Notes: generated by a model from the letters alone, not told the origin. A stretch of DNA of 64,000 nt from Sediminihaliea albiluteola (GCF_014077625.1 NZ_JACFXU010000014.1:806001-870000); one strand, 5' to 3'; shown: positions 37,957-50,105, counted from the first letter of the stretch. A program made the numbers and translations.

Positions 37957-38559
37957 ATGACGCGAATGAACAAACGGCAAGTGGTCGAACAGTGGTGTAA
38001 GGTAAGTCGGTTAGAAGGGGTTGACCACACCCGAGGCACGCAGGCCGCGATTAAGCAATCTAAAGCATTTTTGCAGACGCTTATTGACTTGATTGACGTT
38101 GAGCAAGCCAGGTACCGATACATCGCCCAGCGCATCTGTGATGTGCATTGGGAGCACAATATTGCCCACCGGACGGACCAGACGGAGGGTTACCCGGGCC
38201 ATCATGGCTGCCGGGTAAGGTTAAGGGGAAGAAAACTGGAACTGTCCTGGTTTTACAATTCATTCGTGCTAAAGAAAAACGGAACCGGATACGCCGTTTA
38301 CAGCGAACATATTTCTAAACAAGGTCGGTACCGCCATTTCAAGTCGGCATTCGTGCGTGCCCAGAACTGGGAAAAACCCGTCATTGCAGATATCGAAGAT
38401 GGTTTTGAACTGATTCGCAGGCTCAACGCTAATCTGACGCAACTCAGGAGAACACTGAAATCCAGCGCCCACCTAGTGGCTGAACTGGAGGCTTATCTGG
38501 AGGAAACACTGGCCCCGCTTGCCAAGGCTGCCAAAACTGAGGGTACCTCTAAAAGGTAG
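37957..38559 (+). CDS. MobI-like conjugative mobilization protein
   Basis: A 200-aa protein matching the MobI family pattern: a GCRVRLR segment, ELSWFYNSF, a SEHISKQGRYRH turn, AQNWEKPVI and a C-terminal helical LIRRLNANLTQLRRTL. MobI is the oriT-associated auxiliary factor needed for transfer of SXT/R391 and IncC elements. Start ATG has GAGGAG 8 bases upstream. It lies beside the structured region and transcribes toward the defence operon, meeting it at a hairpin terminator. I recall the family from memory, so a profile search should confirm it. Confidence 0.62.
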   Translation: MTRMNKRQVVEQWCKVSRLEGVDHTRGTQAAIKQSKAFLQTLIDLIDVEQARYRYIAQRICDVHWEHNIAHRTDQTEGYPGHHGCRVRLRGRKLELSWFYNSFVLKKNGTGYAVYSEHISKQGRYRHFKSAFVRAQNWEKPVIADIEDGFELIRRLNANLTQLRRTLKSSAHLVAELEAYLEETLAPLAKAAKTEGTSKR

Positions 38560-38575
38560 GATCAGGAAGACACGA

Positions 38576-38606
38576 AAGGCCGCACCCGAAAGTGGGTCAC
38601 GGCCTT
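38576..38606. terminator. Hairpin between mobI-like gene and DUF499 gene
   Basis: AAGGCCG ... CGGCCTT outer stem (38576-38582 / 38600-38606) with an inner ACCC/GGGT pair and a GAAA-containing loop. It sits between two converging genes and could stop both transcripts. Confidence 0.65.
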
Positions 38607-38620
38607 CACGATTTACTGGA

Positions 38621-41476
38621 TCAATCCTCTTCAAACTCCGAAGAGTGGAACCTCAGTACGTTGCAGTTTTCCTTAATGGTTCGCTGCAATGATTCGTCGA
38701 AACCATCTTTCTTCTTGGCTTCGATTTCGACCGAGATTGTCACCTCAACACCCAGTTGCGCAGTGAACTGCTGAACCACTTCATCCACAATGGTGGCAAA
38801 ATCCATTTTAGCCTTAACGGGGTCGAGCGCGGTGGTCCCGTAAAAGTGGGTTTTTACCGCGTCGGAGCCGGTGGCGCCAGTACTCCCATTGTCATCAACA
38901 ACGCTAGGTGGAGTACAGACAGGAACGCCACCACCGGTTTGTATGCCGCCGCTTCCGCCTGCACTGCCTGTGTTGCTCCCCGTGTCTTCTCCAGGCTGAG
39001 GCTGTTGCGCCTGACGTTGCTTCTCAGCATAGGAAGCTGCTGCCTCACGCTCTATCAGTAGCGATGAATCGTCCAACGGGGCAATTGATCCTCGTCCGAA
39101 GCTAAAGCCCAGGTATCGATCCCCTTCCTTTCCGGAGGCGTACGCAAAATAATCTTCGGTTTCCACACCCTGGCTGATGGCGTTGCGAAACACCTGGTCG
39201 TTGACCAACCGGGGCAGGTAGAGATAGTGACAGCTGTCTTGCCAGACTTTCAGCGCACTGACTTCTGTCACACCGTCCTTCAGGTACCAGTCATTTAGCA
39301 CCTTGCGTAGATGAATCGGCGACCATTCGTACACCAGCCACTCTTCTTCTCGCAGTTTATCTTCAATACTTTGAATGAGATTCGGAGCGGTCGGCGGAAT
39401 AGACACCACTTCCCAGTTCAACTCGGGGCGTCCCTTCAAAAAGTTTTCAACAGGAGCCAGCAGCCATTTCCAGGTTTCGCGGATGAGCTGGGTAAGCGAT
39501 TGTTCTGCTCCGTCACGATTGCGCTTGGCCTGGTTCAGATGCGACAGATCCTGATTGAGCGTACCGCTTTCAATATCTGCCACGATTGAACGCCAGGCGA
39601 GGAAGATCCGGCCCTGTTCCTTCAGGCGGCTGACCACGTCAAAGTCGGGTGCCAGGAAGATCAGGCGGTTTTGCTTCTGGCGGGGTTGCTCGCCACGGTT
39701 GCGCAGAATTTTTTCCGCCTCGCCAAAGGCCTGGTTGGTGTCAGTGCGGCTATAACCAGCCTGAGCGGGCAATACCACCAAGCGAGGGCCTGAGCCGTAG
39801 TCATCGGGCACATCCACGGACGGCGTGAATACATGGATGCCGCCGAAGTGGTGATTTCTCCCGAACGATCGATGCACTCGTTCTTTCAACAGGGGAATCA
39901 GATCGTCGCGCTCATTGATGTTTTGTTTGCGGCTTTCCATCTCTCGGCGCAGGTTGGGCTTGGTGTCCAGCCAATAGCGGTCCTGCTCGGCGTACAGGTA
40001 GTGCAAACGGTCCCGTAGCCGCTTGAGTACATCCTCAAACACACCGATAGTTTGTCCCGGCTGCACAGTGCCCAGTAAAACCCGCTCGGCCTGTATGCCG
40101 CGTATCATCTGTTCCTGGCTGGAAGGGGCACTGCCCAGAAAAATACTGCGTGCAGTGCGCCGGGCAGCCTGGACTCCACCGAACAAGGTGTGGTGGCCAT
40201 CAATGTCAGCGGGGATAGAACGCGGCCCATCCACTTCTTTTTCAATAACCGGCTCCCAGCCTTGGGGCAGATAGTGAATGCTCTTGTTGCGCACATTGGT
40301 GTCTTCCAGCGGCAACGAACCGGGCATGATAAGCGCGTCCCGATTGTCGGAGTTCCACAGGCGATGAATTACGATCGCCATGTACTGCAGCACACCACGG
40401 GTTCGCTGAAACTTGTCCAGAGTGGACCAGTCTTCATAAAGTCTATCGAACACCTCAGGGTGAATCGGGTATGAAGAGCACAGTCGCTCAAAGTATTCGT
40501 TGGATTGGGTCTCCACCGGAAACTTGTCGGCGTGCTGCCGGTAGAAGTCTGAAAACTGTCGACTGATGCCTTCGATCTCGGCTCGCTCACCAGAACTCTC
40601 GAATAATCGGCGGCGAACAATCTCGAAGGCCTCACGAGAGCCCACCGGCTTCCAAACAGACTCCACACGGGCAAAATACGTTTCCAGCGACTCCAGAGCA
40701 CGCTGACCCATGGTACCGCCCACCTCCAGCTCAGATTCGGGCAGAGAGGCAAGCAGAATTGCATTGGGTACGGCCTTGAGTGCCTCCGTAAGTCCTTGAA
40801 TGAAACTGATGTTGCTATCAAAAGTGCCGGCTTTATATTGCTTGCCCAGCTCCAGCTGTCGGGTAAACGCCACCAGTTCGTCGATCAGAATGACGCAGGG
40901 CGCGGCGCGGCTTAGCAGTTCTTTCAGCACGTCCTTGCCCGGTGAGGTCCCGTCGGTGTCACTGTCGGCGACCAGGGCAAACCCTTCCTCGCCGAGCAAC
41001 TGCCAGGCCAGTTCGCCCCAAATTGTATTTACAGTTATAGAGCCGTAGGTGCGGGCCTGGCTGGGCGACAGGCGAATACCATCGATCACCGCTATACGCG
41101 CTCGGGGTAACTCGCTGATGCCAGCTTCATCCAGCACTGGGGGAATGCCCATCAGTTTGTCGGTGCTGACTTCACGGCTGGCCAGGTGGTAAACGGCCAG
41201 CATGGTGTGTGTTTTGCCGCCACCGAATGCCGTTTGAAGCTGAATGACTGGATCACCACCATGACCTGCCAGACGCTGGGCCACGGAGATCAGCAAAAGG
41301 CGCATCCCCTCAGTAATATAGGTCCGAGAGAAAAACTTCTCGGCATTCTGATACTCGTCAGGTGCGGTTCCACCGGCTACCTGTGAGATGTCGGCGGCGA
41401 ACTCAGACTGTTTAAAAGAGCCTTCCAGAACATCTTTATGAGGTTGGGCGATTTCGCGCCAGGGTTTCAGGCTCAT
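38621..41476 (-). CDS. DUF499 AAA ATPase
   Basis: A 951-aa ATPase. Walker A reads GGGKTHT near residues 85-91 (in [12 protein letters not shown]), Walker B with the sensor [11 protein letters not shown] near 195, matching DUF499 (COG1483) proteins that travel with DUF1156 methylases in defence islands; the BREX protein BrxC/PglY is a related large ATPase. A low-complexity Gly/Ser/Gln linker near residues 845-880 precedes a C-terminal domain. Last gene of the operon, overlapping the AlbA_2 gene by 4 bp. Confidence 0.85.
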   Translation of the reverse strand: MSLKPWREIAQPHKDVLEGSFKQSEFAADISQVAGGTAPDEYQNAEKFFSRTYITEGMRLLLISVAQRLAGHGGDPVIQLQTAFGGGKTHTMLAVYHLASREVSTDKLMGIPPVLDEAGISELPRARIAVIDGIRLSPSQARTYGSITVNTIWGELAWQLLGEEGFALVADSDTDGTSPGKDVLKELLSRAAPCVILIDELVAFTRQLELGKQYKAGTFDSNISFIQGLTEALKAVPNAILLASLPESELEVGGTMGQRALESLETYFARVESVWKPVGSREAFEIVRRRLFESSGERAEIEGISRQFSDFYRQHADKFPVETQSNEYFERLCSSYPIHPEVFDRLYEDWSTLDKFQRTRGVLQYMAIVIHRLWNSDNRDALIMPGSLPLEDTNVRNKSIHYLPQGWEPVIEKEVDGPRSIPADIDGHHTLFGGVQAARRTARSIFLGSAPSSQEQMIRGIQAERVLLGTVQPGQTIGVFEDVLKRLRDRLHYLYAEQDRYWLDTKPNLRREMESRKQNINERDDLIPLLKERVHRSFGRNHHFGGIHVFTPSVDVPDDYGSGPRLVVLPAQAGYSRTDTNQAFGEAEKILRNRGEQPRQKQNRLIFLAPDFDVVSRLKEQGRIFLAWRSIVADIESGTLNQDLSHLNQAKRNRDGAEQSLTQLIRETWKWLLAPVENFLKGRPELNWEVVSIPPTAPNLIQSIEDKLREEEWLVYEWSPIHLRKVLNDWYLKDGVTEVSALKVWQDSCHYLYLPRLVNDQVFRNAISQGVETEDYFAYASGKEGDRYLGFSFGRGSIAPLDDSSLLIEREAAASYAEKQRQAQQPQPGEDTGSNTGSAGGSGGIQTGGGVPVCTPPSVVDDNGSTGATGSDAVKTHFYGTTALDPVKAKMDFATIVDEVVQQFTAQLGVEVTISVEIEAKKKDGFDESLQRTIKENCNVLRFHSSEFEED

Positions 41477-42744
41477 AGCTCGCTCTCCATCTGTGCACTG
41501 TATATCGTCAGCTTCAGCTCACTCTCGTCATTAAGCTGATATTCCGGGCGTCTTCCGGATAGACGCTCACTGATTTCAAGAATAATGGGGACACCCTCAC
41601 CACGTTTATCCATGATGTGTTGTCGGTGTGATGACAAGGTGTCATCGTCGATAGGGCAGCGAGCCAATAGGCTGGTAAGCGCCTCATTTCGTGCGGCCTG
41701 ACGGAATGGCAAACTCTCAGGCGTCATGGTATTGGGCAGCATACCGGGTGAGTACAGCTCCAGCCGGTCATCAAACAAGCGAAGCCGTATTTTGGCACCG
41801 CCCATTGAGTAATCCCGGTGGGCGACGGCGTTGGTAACCGCTTCAAAGATGGCGAGGAGATCGAACTGGGGCAAATCTTCACGTCCGCGCTCAGCGCGCT
41901 TTCGAGCCGCAACCCGCATGTTCTTACGCACAAAAGCGCAGGCACCCAGTATTTGCTGGTCCAGTGGCCCCGTGATGTCTTGAGCATCCCGCTGATAAGC
42001 CTTTTCGGCTTCAGGCAGGGCGTGTGTGCCTTGATAAGCCACGGCCTGAATAAAAGCCCCCGGCAAAAAACGTTGCGGTTCATGGCTAGCCATCAGCAAT
42101 CCCGCAACGGTGGGCCGCCATACTTCCTGATCATCACGAGCGGCCATCGCCAGCTTATCCAGCACAGTCTCGGGCGCGTTGTGGTGTTGCGCCGGTACAA
42201 ACCGCTTCCAAAGGATTTCATCCAGGTCCGCCATTGCTGCTTTGGTCACCGGTGTTTCGTCGAAACGGATCAGGCGGGACTGGCTGCGTTGCTGAAACAG
42301 TCGCGCAAGTTGGTCCGGCGGAATCGGGCGTTTCGACGACCCCACTCGCTGCATATAGCCGCAAGGGCTTTGATGCACGAACAGGCTGCGAGAAACATCA
42401 ATACGAATGACTGGCTGTTCACTACCGCCGGTATCCGGCAACGTCATGCGTTCAATAATAGGGGCCAAGGGTGGCTTGATGGATTGTTCGCATGCTTCAC
42501 GCACCAACGTTTCCACAGCATCCAGCCGTTCCAGTGGAATGCCTACAACTTCACGGCTTCTGTCCTCAACGCCGAGCATCACCACACCGCCGGCGCTGTT
42601 CGCAAAGGCTGCCATTTCGTCGGCAAGGTCTGCCTGCGAAGGTCCCCGGATTTTGTCGCCCGCAAAACGGACCTCTTTAAGCTCAAGAAAGCCGTCTTCG
42701 CCCAGCCGGATTTTTTCAAGCAATTCGCTACGTGTGCCAAACAT
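41473..42744 (-). CDS. AlbA_2/Schlafen-like protein with GHKL-type C-terminus
   Basis: A 423-aa protein. N-terminal AlbA_2 (Schlafen-like) domain at about 10-130 ([28 protein letters not shown]), then a C-terminal HATPase_c_4-like region with [21 protein letters not shown] near 290. This pairing is common in putative ATP-binding transcription or defence regulators. It starts one base after the PHP-ATPase stop and overlaps the DUF499 start (ATGA). Role in this operon unknown. Confidence 0.8.
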   Translation of the reverse strand: MFGTRSELLEKIRLGEDGFLELKEVRFAGDKIRGPSQADLADEMAAFANSAGGVVMLGVEDRSREVVGIPLERLDAVETLVREACEQSIKPPLAPIIERMTLPDTGGSEQPVIRIDVSRSLFVHQSPCGYMQRVGSSKRPIPPDQLARLFQQRSQSRLIRFDETPVTKAAMADLDEILWKRFVPAQHHNAPETVLDKLAMAARDDQEVWRPTVAGLLMASHEPQRFLPGAFIQAVAYQGTHALPEAEKAYQRDAQDITGPLDQQILGACAFVRKNMRVAARKRAERGREDLPQFDLLAIFEAVTNAVAHRDYSMGGAKIRLRLFDDRLELYSPGMLPNTMTPESLPFRQAARNEALTSLLARCPIDDDTLSSHRQHIMDKRGEGVPIILEISERLSGRRPEYQLNDESELKLTIYSAQMESEL

Positions 42745-42745
42745 A

Positions 42746-45526
42746 CTAAAACTCCGCTCCTAATCGCTTCCAGCGCCGAGAAAAGGCCTCGTGCCCCCCT
42801 TCCATCACCCTGCATACCTCATTGCGCAGTTCGACCTCCTGGAGAGCGCCGCTTTGCTGCACGTAACACTGCCCGCGCCCAAATTCCATCACATGCACCA
42901 GTTCGGCATCGCCATTTACAACTACGTTGGGATTGTGGGTGATAATAATGAGCTGACGACGCAACTTGTTTTCGCGAATCTGTCGCACGATCAGGTCGTA
43001 TATCAAGTGGTTGTCGAGGTCATCTTCAGGCTGGTCGAGAACAATGGGTTCCTCACCAAACGCAAGTAAGAATGCCAATAATGCTGCAGAGCGTTGACCC
43101 TGTGACCCTCGGCTAATCGGGTGCCAGCTGCCTTCGCGCTGATACTCGATGCGCAGGTCATCTTCTGGAAACCAGGCCTCAATATGGTCTGCGAATTCTG
43201 GCTTTTCGTGCTTACGTTGCAGCGCATTCCGAAAGTGTCCACCCACACCATCCATATTGATTAATCGCTCCTTGACGGCTTCAACGGCGGATTCTTTTTC
43301 AGCTTCAACCGCTTTCGCCAGATCAAACGCGAGCCCCCCGGAAGGCTCTTCGTTATCAAATCTCAAAATATCTTCCGCGAAGCGATCATTTCCTACGTCG
43401 ATCAATTCGCGCACCTCGCGCTCCAGCTGACGTTCGTCATAACCATAAGGCACGACAGCGATTTTCACATGGGTGTTGTTGGCCAGAGTATGTTGCACGA
43501 AGGTGTTGCGCGCCTGAGTGAGAGCCACCCGTTTCTCGCTCAACAATGTTTGTTGCGCACCTATTTGACGGGACAACTCCTCACGGTCGCTACGCATTTT
43601 CGTGAAAGCCTTGCACTGCAATTCAAGTTGCTGCTTCTCGTGCGTCAATCGGGCAAAAGCTTGCGGATCGCTAACACCCTGGGCTGCGAGTTTCTGCTGT
43701 AATTCTGTATGTGCTTGCTGCGTAGCCTGAACACGTGCGGTCCATTGCGAATAGCGTGGGTCTTTCTCAACGGACTCAACAATGGCACTGACCTTTTTTG
43801 CCTGCTCCTGCAACCCAGTGCGAACCTGTACGATCTGGGCGTCAATTTCCTTGCGCAGAGCCAGGATATCCGTGTCCTGCTCTGTGAAGTATTGCGTCGG
43901 CCAATCATCCAGTATGATTTGCTCGGCCAGCGCGGAGATACGGCCTGCGTCATCCTGCAACTGCTCGAACAGGGTTTTTACCTCCCGGGACTGGTGTTGC
44001 GATTGACCATAAGCCTTTAGTACGGAAGCCTGGTCCGTCTGCGACAGAGCGGCCAACTTCTTGCTGGTTTCCTCCAGCTTGCGTTTAACCTCAGGCTCTC
44101 CGGCGAGTTTGCCATCCAACTCGCGCAGCCGGGCGCGTTGGGTAAAGAAGGTGCGTTTTGCCTCCTCAAAGGCCTGCTTCAAAGGCTCCACATTGGCGAC
44201 TTCATCAATAATCGACAATAAGGTTTGCCGACCACTTCCGGCCATTGCCGCTATTTGCCCCTGAGAGAAAATGCGCAACGGAAAGCGTGCCGCGTTCACA
44301 CTCTGGCTACTTGATGCTTGCCATTGGTCGCCATCCTTTTCCTCAACGACGACGCCCTCGCCATCGGCACGCCACCGCAAACGTAACTGGGCCTCATCGT
44401 GTTTCCATTCCACGCGAATTTCGGTGTTGTCCCGCAACGCCCCCTTGTCATCGCGTCCTTTGGCAGTTTTGCGAAAATCGTCAAACTGGGCACGGGGTTC
44501 GCTATCTGGCCCGAGTTGCGTTAATTCCTGTTCGCGACGTGCAGCCAGGCGTAAGGCATGCACCACGCTGGATTTTCCCGTACCCCGGCCACCCACAATG
44601 GCATTGAAAAAAGGCGAGCATTCAAGTCGTGCGATCCGGCCATTGCCAATATAGCGGCCCCCTTCAATATCTATGGCGGTAATTGCATGAGGTGGCACCC
44701 GGAACGGGTTAAACTCACCGTCATCGCTGCGCCGAATCGACACACCATTACCGTCAAGAAGTGCCAGGCGCAGCCCTTCGAGAGTGGGACTAGCCATTTT
44801 GACCCAGGTAAACCGACTGCCCGGTACGGCGTTGCCCTGGAAGCTGTGACAGTCACTACCCACCACACGGGCGAGACGATTTTCTGCATCTGCCACACAC
44901 TCCGGCCAGGGGCTGCTGCCGTCACACCACTCCACGGCCAACAGTCCTTTTACACCAATGGCCTGGCGAAGTGTATTGGCGTCAAGCTGGCTCTTTTTGC
45001 ACTCTGGCTGACATCTTAGTAGTCCCTTTTCTTGATCGGCATGAGCCGGAATCGGGACAGCGCCTGCGGTTAGTATGGCGCTAAGGACCTCGGCGATGCC
45101 CTTGCTTGTAACACCATTGCTGTCACCTTTCGTACCTTGGTATCCAACAGCACCGAGCAGGGAGTCGACATCGCTGGTTGATGCGGCAGGATCAAACAAC
45201 GCCAGCATGTGTACGCCGCCCTGTGTTGAGATTTCGACGCCTGGAAATAACGTCAGCTCCCGAAATCCCTCGGGCGGTTCTCCCTGATCCGCCTGAGCCT
45301 TCATCCGCGCGTAGGCAGTTTTCAGGGTATCGATCCAGGCACCAGAGTTATGGTCTGTAACGGCGACGCAATCGATCCCCGCTGACATATAGCGCAGAAG
45401 CCAGTCCTCGGGAGTGAAGGATAGGCGTTGTTTATACCAAGGCGTATCGTGGGACTGTGGTGTATGGGTGTGAAAATCAAATTTCCACCAACGCGAGCCG
45501 GGATAGGGCCAATCAGTGCTTGTCAT
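42746..45526 (-). CDS. PHP-domain SMC-like ATPase (TrlF-like)
   Basis: A 926-aa protein with an N-terminal PHP metallohydrolase domain (HTH at 19-21, DHN at 58-60, PGVEIS near 95, HAD near 162, SDCH near 225) followed by an SMC/Rad50-type ATPase: Walker A GGRGTGKSS near 312-320, a long coiled-coil stretch, and a C-terminal signature GSQGQRSAALL with LDQPEDDLDNHL near 845-865. The domain order is that of TrlF-family ATPases. The ATG at 45526 is preferred over a TTG at 45541 because GAGGA lies upstream. Confidence 0.86.
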   Translation of the reverse strand: MTSTDWPYPGSRWWKFDFHTHTPQSHDTPWYKQRLSFTPEDWLLRYMSAGIDCVAVTDHNSGAWIDTLKTAYARMKAQADQGEPPEGFRELTLFPGVEISTQGGVHMLALFDPAASTSDVDSLLGAVGYQGTKGDSNGVTSKGIAEVLSAILTAGAVPIPAHADQEKGLLRCQPECKKSQLDANTLRQAIGVKGLLAVEWCDGSSPWPECVADAENRLARVVGSDCHSFQGNAVPGSRFTWVKMASPTLEGLRLALLDGNGVSIRRSDDGEFNPFRVPPHAITAIDIEGGRYIGNGRIARLECSPFFNAIVGGRGTGKSSVVHALRLAARREQELTQLGPDSEPRAQFDDFRKTAKGRDDKGALRDNTEIRVEWKHDEAQLRLRWRADGEGVVVEEKDGDQWQASSSQSVNAARFPLRIFSQGQIAAMAGSGRQTLLSIIDEVANVEPLKQAFEEAKRTFFTQRARLRELDGKLAGEPEVKRKLEETSKKLAALSQTDQASVLKAYGQSQHQSREVKTLFEQLQDDAGRISALAEQIILDDWPTQYFTEQDTDILALRKEIDAQIVQVRTGLQEQAKKVSAIVESVEKDPRYSQWTARVQATQQAHTELQQKLAAQGVSDPQAFARLTHEKQQLELQCKAFTKMRSDREELSRQIGAQQTLLSEKRVALTQARNTFVQHTLANNTHVKIAVVPYGYDERQLEREVRELIDVGNDRFAEDILRFDNEEPSGGLAFDLAKAVEAEKESAVEAVKERLINMDGVGGHFRNALQRKHEKPEFADHIEAWFPEDDLRIEYQREGSWHPISRGSQGQRSAALLAFLLAFGEEPIVLDQPEDDLDNHLIYDLIVRQIRENKLRRQLIIITHNPNVVVNGDAELVHVMEFGRGQCYVQQSGALQEVELRNEVCRVMEGGHEAFSRRWKRLGAEF

Positions 45527-45537
45527 CGAATGCGTCC

Positions 45538-48429
45538 TCAAAAGTCCAGACCGCGTTGTTCATTTTTGTGCCCCACATCATGAGAGGCGGCGACGATGGC
45601 GTGCCAGGAGCCGATCAGTTCGTTGTAGGCGCGTGCCTCCTCGGCCCACTTCTTGCGCTCGCACAGGGTATAAAGGTGATAGGCCAGTTGGCGGATGGCT
45701 TCGCCTTTTTCCGGCATTTTGGCCAGCGATTCACCTGCAGCGGATTCGCCTTGGTTATTGAGCCGGCGGATCATTTGGTGGCAAGCTTCCCACACGGGCG
45801 TTCGGGCGTCGCTGGTGGGGTCCCAATCGGATTCGTACTCGGACCATTTCAGCAAACGTACTTTGCCGCTCCCGGATTCGGCTACACCAGCGGCTTTGAC
45901 GCCATCCACGCTGGTGCCCTTGGCGCGCGCTAGGGTATCGGCCTCGCCAAATTGGCCTGCACTCCAGCCATACTGTTCGAACCAACTGGAGCAGAACTGA
46001 GTATCGGCATCGAAACTGCCGGAATCTGGACTCAGATACTCGGTTATGGCGCGGTTGATCAGTACCAGGGCATCGTGAACACTCATACGGGTGCCGTCCT
46101 GGTTTAGCACCGCTTCGTATTTGGAATAGATGGCCATGCCGGGGCCGATGGCGGCCTGGGCCAGGTCCACCGGCGCGATGGGCGTTTGGCCGGTTTGGCC
46201 GCCGATCATGGTCTCCAGGGCCTCGGGCATTTCTTCGCGCAGTTGACGCTGAAAATCGCGACGGGAGATGGACTCGGCGTTGGTTTCGCGTTTGCGGCAG
46301 ACTAGAACCACTGAAGACGCCAGTGCGTTGGTGCCATTACCGATAACCCGACCCTGTTTCTCTGTTCGTACGGGCCATGTGCCGTCAATAGAAAATCCAG
46401 CCTGAATAACTGCCTCTAGGAAGGTCACCCACCCAGTACTGGTTGTGCTGCCATCCTGGGTTTCCGACTGTTTGAACGCGTAATAAATAGTTGTTGGAAA
46501 GGAGGGGTGGGACTTCTCCGCCATGTTGTGGATAGCGCGTGTCATGCCATCCATGAAGAAAGTTTCGGCCTTGTCCCGCCCGCCATGGCGATATGGTGTT
46601 GCAACGAGTTCTTCCGCTTTTGGTACAGCCATGGTCGCGAACAAGCTCGGATAAACGCCGCGCAGTGCTCTTCGCATCCAAACATAAAAAAAGTCTGAAA
46701 GATCAGCATAGCCAATATTGTCGTAGTAAGGCGGGTCTGTAGAAATAACCTTATGGCTTGAAATGTCCTGAACAGCCGCATCCGCTTGTTGAGCAATTCC
46801 TGGATGGCCACATCCCAAAGCGACAAAGCCCTTGATCATTCTTTCGAATAGATTGTTGAAGCTTCCTGAAGAAGAGCAGAAAATATTACTTTCGGCATAA
46901 TCCCACGTCATCGGAATCGCTTGACGTGCAAAAACACTCCGCATTTGTGTATTCGCTGAATTCCAACCACAAACAGTTGAACTGTGATTTGCAACCTGCT
47001 CTATTACGAACGCTAAATACACAGCCACAGCCTCCCCATAAGCCGTAGCCCCTGAGCCGCCTTGGGCCAGACCTTGGCCGTCATTCGGCAGGCCGTCGGC
47101 TTTAGCGTCGGCAATGGCTTTTTCACGGGCTTCTTGCACCAGATCGGAAAAGGTGGTTAAGGCCACCAGTTGGCGAGGGGTAAAGAGGTCGCCGAAAGTG
47201 TTAAGTCCGTAGTTCGGTGTTTTGAAGTCCCGTGGGTTCACCGGCAGTTTGTGTTCTGGTTTCCAATCGGGCTGAGCTGATCGGGCGACCTGAATCATCT
47301 CGTCAGTTGGCGAGAGGTAAACCCGACCTCGAGTACCCTCCGCCACGATGGCCATCAACCGCTCGCCCATGCGACCGGCTTTACCTTCTTCCCTGACATA
47401 TTTAAATGGCATCGCTGTCTGTGACATGATGCAAGTCGCGCCGGTGCGCTTCACCGTGCCCTCAATTGCTCCGGCGGGTTGCAGTCCCATCCTGACTTCA
47501 AAGCGATAATTGTTATCCTTGATAACCGGCTCCACCCAAGCCTCCTTGCCCTTTTTGGAAGAAAGCACAAACGAGCGCACCAAGGGGACATCCACATCGC
47601 CAAATGCAGGGTTGGGACTTTTCACCGTTCTGGCCCATAACCAGGCGATTACGGTCAGTTCTTCGCCTTCATAGGCTTTCAAGTCGGGTCGCTCTGACAC
47701 CATCTCCGGGGTGATCGCAACCTTTGGGTAGAGGTGACCAATGCGCTTAAAGGCTTCTTCACGCATCCAGTGGCCATAGCGGCGCACGTCTTCAGCCAGG
47801 CCCTTGGCACCGGCCCAGTTCTCCATCATCTTTTGTTGCTTTTCGCCCTCCGGCAAGGGGCCTACGGGCGGCTGCCCAGCAAACTTGGGCGGAATCTCGA
47901 TCATCGCCTTGTTGATCATCACCGCCACCGGGTTCAGGTCACTGGCGTAGCTTTCCAGCCCCAGACGCTGGGCCTCCAGCGGTATGGCACCGCCTCCGGC
48001 AAAAGGGTCGTGGAAAGCGGGCAGCTTGTCGGGGTTGAACAGCTCCGCAGCCTGCGGGTGGTTGCGGTTGAGGTGGCAGGTCTCTCGCCAGCTTTCCCAG
48101 ATCGCTTCACGGGCGCGGTTCAAGACCTCTTCGTTGTTGGTGTTCTCCCACTTCACCAGGTCGCGAATGATCTGGAACAGCTTCTCCCGCTTGATCTCCG
48201 CCTCTTTTTTGTTCACCCCATAACCCAACTCGCGCTGATAGCCGGGGTCATTCACCAACTGGGCAAACAACACCGCCCGCGCAGCAGCTAAAGGCCGGCG
48301 CGCCCACCACAGATGCAGCGTGCTGGGGTGGCCGTGGCGGATGGATTTCTCGCGAGCGGCAGCGACATTTATGTCATCGAGCGGCAGCGCTACTTCTATT
48401 AATTTTCTAGGAGATTTAACTTGAACCAT
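45538..48429 (-). CDS. DUF1156 adenine-specific DNA methyltransferase
   Basis: A 963-aa SAM-dependent DNA methylase (COG1743). N-terminal DUF1156 with [14 protein letters not shown] and [16 protein letters not shown] at 8-50, SAM motif [10 protein letters not shown] at 141-150, and catalytic DPPY at 565-568 followed by FFYVW. It likely marks host DNA so that the partners spare it; the recognition sequence is unknown. Its ATG overlaps the stop of the OLD-like gene by one base (TAATG). Confidence 0.9.
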   Translation of the reverse strand: MVQVKSPRKLIEVALPLDDINVAAAREKSIRHGHPSTLHLWWARRPLAAARAVLFAQLVNDPGYQRELGYGVNKKEAEIKREKLFQIIRDLVKWENTNNEEVLNRAREAIWESWRETCHLNRNHPQAAELFNPDKLPAFHDPFAGGGAIPLEAQRLGLESYASDLNPVAVMINKAMIEIPPKFAGQPPVGPLPEGEKQQKMMENWAGAKGLAEDVRRYGHWMREEAFKRIGHLYPKVAITPEMVSERPDLKAYEGEELTVIAWLWARTVKSPNPAFGDVDVPLVRSFVLSSKKGKEAWVEPVIKDNNYRFEVRMGLQPAGAIEGTVKRTGATCIMSQTAMPFKYVREEGKAGRMGERLMAIVAEGTRGRVYLSPTDEMIQVARSAQPDWKPEHKLPVNPRDFKTPNYGLNTFGDLFTPRQLVALTTFSDLVQEAREKAIADAKADGLPNDGQGLAQGGSGATAYGEAVAVYLAFVIEQVANHSSTVCGWNSANTQMRSVFARQAIPMTWDYAESNIFCSSSGSFNNLFERMIKGFVALGCGHPGIAQQADAAVQDISSHKVISTDPPYYDNIGYADLSDFFYVWMRRALRGVYPSLFATMAVPKAEELVATPYRHGGRDKAETFFMDGMTRAIHNMAEKSHPSFPTTIYYAFKQSETQDGSTTSTGWVTFLEAVIQAGFSIDGTWPVRTEKQGRVIGNGTNALASSVVLVCRKRETNAESISRRDFQRQLREEMPEALETMIGGQTGQTPIAPVDLAQAAIGPGMAIYSKYEAVLNQDGTRMSVHDALVLINRAITEYLSPDSGSFDADTQFCSSWFEQYGWSAGQFGEADTLARAKGTSVDGVKAAGVAESGSGKVRLLKWSEYESDWDPTSDARTPVWEACHQMIRRLNNQGESAAGESLAKMPEKGEAIRQLAYHLYTLCERKKWAEEARAYNELIGSWHAIVAASHDVGHKNEQRGLDF

Positions 48430-50105
48430 TATTTATCCTGTATTCTCAAAGGTGCCAATACCGCTTCAGCCAGCTCTTCATAAACGGCCATTCCGGGTTG
48501 AATCAACGGTGCAAGCTTTTCTATAGAAAAGGCTTCCGCTGTGTTTCCGCAACCGTGCAGGTTGAGTACTCGCTTGCACTTGTTGTATAAACTATCGGAT
48601 ATGGCCTTAATGTCATCAGCGGGCTTGCCTCGCCCTGGGAGAGACTGAATCTGTGACTGTTTCTCTAGCTGTATTTCTGAAAAAGCTTCAGGCGAGTTGT
48701 GAATTTCGCAAAGTTTCAGTAAAACTTCGTCATCCCACAGAAAACTTTCGATATCCCTGCGAGATAGGACGTATGTTTCTTCATCCTTTAATTGATCAAT
48801 TTCGACTGAATTTCGATCATCTTGGTCAAGAACTTTCCAGGTTTTTATGCCAGGGGCGAGTTTGGTAAGTAGATAGTCAAACGCCTTCCCATCAAGTTGA
48901 ACTTCATTGGTGCCGCCTAAAGGAATAAACTCAATCTGTGGATGCCAGGGGCTAAATATCTTTTGATATACAGCTGCGTCAAAGCTTGGCTTTTTTCCCG
49001 TTTGATTAACTTTTCGGCCTTCACAAAAAACGACATACTCAGGTACAACAAGCTCTGCCAAATCATCAAGGGCAGTGTGGAACATTTGTTGCCAGAACTG
49101 CCTGCCAGGTTTTATTGGTTCTAACCTCACGGGCTGATCAAAATTTTGTTCATGGAAGTCAATGAACGCTACTTGCCCTGGGTTGGCTGAATTGAGTTCA
49201 GCGGCCTTGCGGGCCATGCCGATAGAGTGCGTTGAGAGCCATAGCTGGCAGTTGTCTGGGATTAAATCGAACATTGCTTCGAGTAGTGTCGCTTGAAGCT
49301 TCGTGTGCATATGCAACTCTGGCTCATCAACACAAAATATGGTGTCGTCAAACTTTTTACGTTTAACAATGAAATCTAGAAGAAGATCGAATGCAGCTTT
49401 TTCTCCACCTGACAAATTTTTATAGTGGAAATTTGAAGAGTCTCCTTTTGTGAAACGAAATGTGCCACCCTCTAATGGATTACCAGGTCCTTCAAGAACT
49501 AGTCCATCAAAAACTTTGAGCATGGCTTTCTTTACTTCGCCGATTAATTCATCAGTAATCTGTCCGGCTGTTCTATCTCTTTGCTCATTGTCGTATAAAC
49601 TTTCCAAACTCATGCCGACAAGGCGTTGATAGTTGTCCTGAACTCGGGACTCGGAGAGCACTAGCTTCGAAGCTCTACTTGAGTCATTGAGGATGTCATC
49701 AAGCTTTTGAAGCCCATCGATAGTAAAATCCGGAGAATGTCGATACGCTGATCGGATATAAAAAGCTTTTCTGCAAGCCTCTTGATCGTGCTTTATTTCC
49801 TCATTCAATCCATGAAAATTCGGAGTAATCTTGTCCCACGTTTCCTGAGCCAAGTTTCTAGTTCTTTTCGCCCTTTCTGGAGTCAGCGCAAGACTGTCTA
49901 TTGGTCTCAGATAGTAGTCAGGATCGTAGTTCCAGTCTTGGCGCGCTGATATTTTCATCCAATAATTAAAGGCTTCAAAAAGCGAGGTTTTCCCACTTCC
50001 ATTTGGTCCGGTAAGTAGTACCAATTTGGCGGTCGAAGGAATATTCGAAATTTCAAGATTCGCGAAGCGCTTGAAATCTCTAATAGTAATTTTTTCTAGC
50101 TTCAT
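48429..50105 (-). CDS. OLD-like ATPase with TOPRIM-like C-terminus
   Basis: A 558-aa ABC-type ATPase: Walker A GPNGSGKT at 33-40, signature LSGGE at 231-235, Walker B/D-loop [12 protein letters not shown] near 257-268 and H-loop STHS near 291. The C-terminal ~200 residues start with YVVFCEG (358-363), a TOPRIM-like Glu, and contain a VLDQDDRN segment, as in OLD-family or DUF4435 nucleases. It could cut DNA or RNA, but no activity can be assigned. Coupled to the helicase by 4 bp. Confidence 0.8.
   Translation of the reverse strand: MKLEKITIRDFKRFANLEISNIPSTAKLVLLTGPNGSGKTSLFEAFNYWMKISARQDWNYDPDYYLRPIDSLALTPERAKRTRNLAQETWDKITPNFHGLNEEIKHDQEACRKAFYIRSAYRHSPDFTIDGLQKLDDILNDSSRASKLVLSESRVQDNYQRLVGMSLESLYDNEQRDRTAGQITDELIGEVKKAMLKVFDGLVLEGPGNPLEGGTFRFTKGDSSNFHYKNLSGGEKAAFDLLLDFIVKRKKFDDTIFCVDEPELHMHTKLQATLLEAMFDLIPDNCQLWLSTHSIGMARKAAELNSANPGQVAFIDFHEQNFDQPVRLEPIKPGRQFWQQMFHTALDDLAELVVPEYVVFCEGRKVNQTGKKPSFDAAVYQKIFSPWHPQIEFIPLGGTNEVQLDGKAFDYLLTKLAPGIKTWKVLDQDDRNSVEIDQLKDEETYVLSRRDIESFLWDDEVLLKLCEIHNSPEAFSEIQLEKQSQIQSLPGRGKPADDIKAISDSLYNKCKRVLNLHGCGNTAEAFSIEKLAPLIQPGMAVYEELAEAVLAPLRIQDK

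Noticed and set aside
41818-42942. A 374-codon plus-strand ORF
   Set aside because: It lies opposite the AlbA_2 and PHP-ATPase genes, has no SD, and its His/Arg/Leu-rich sequence is what the reverse of a coding frame gives.
47734-48291. A 185-codon plus-strand ORF opposite the DUF1156 methylase
   Set aside because: Antisense shadow; the methylase on the other strand has clear motifs over the same bases.
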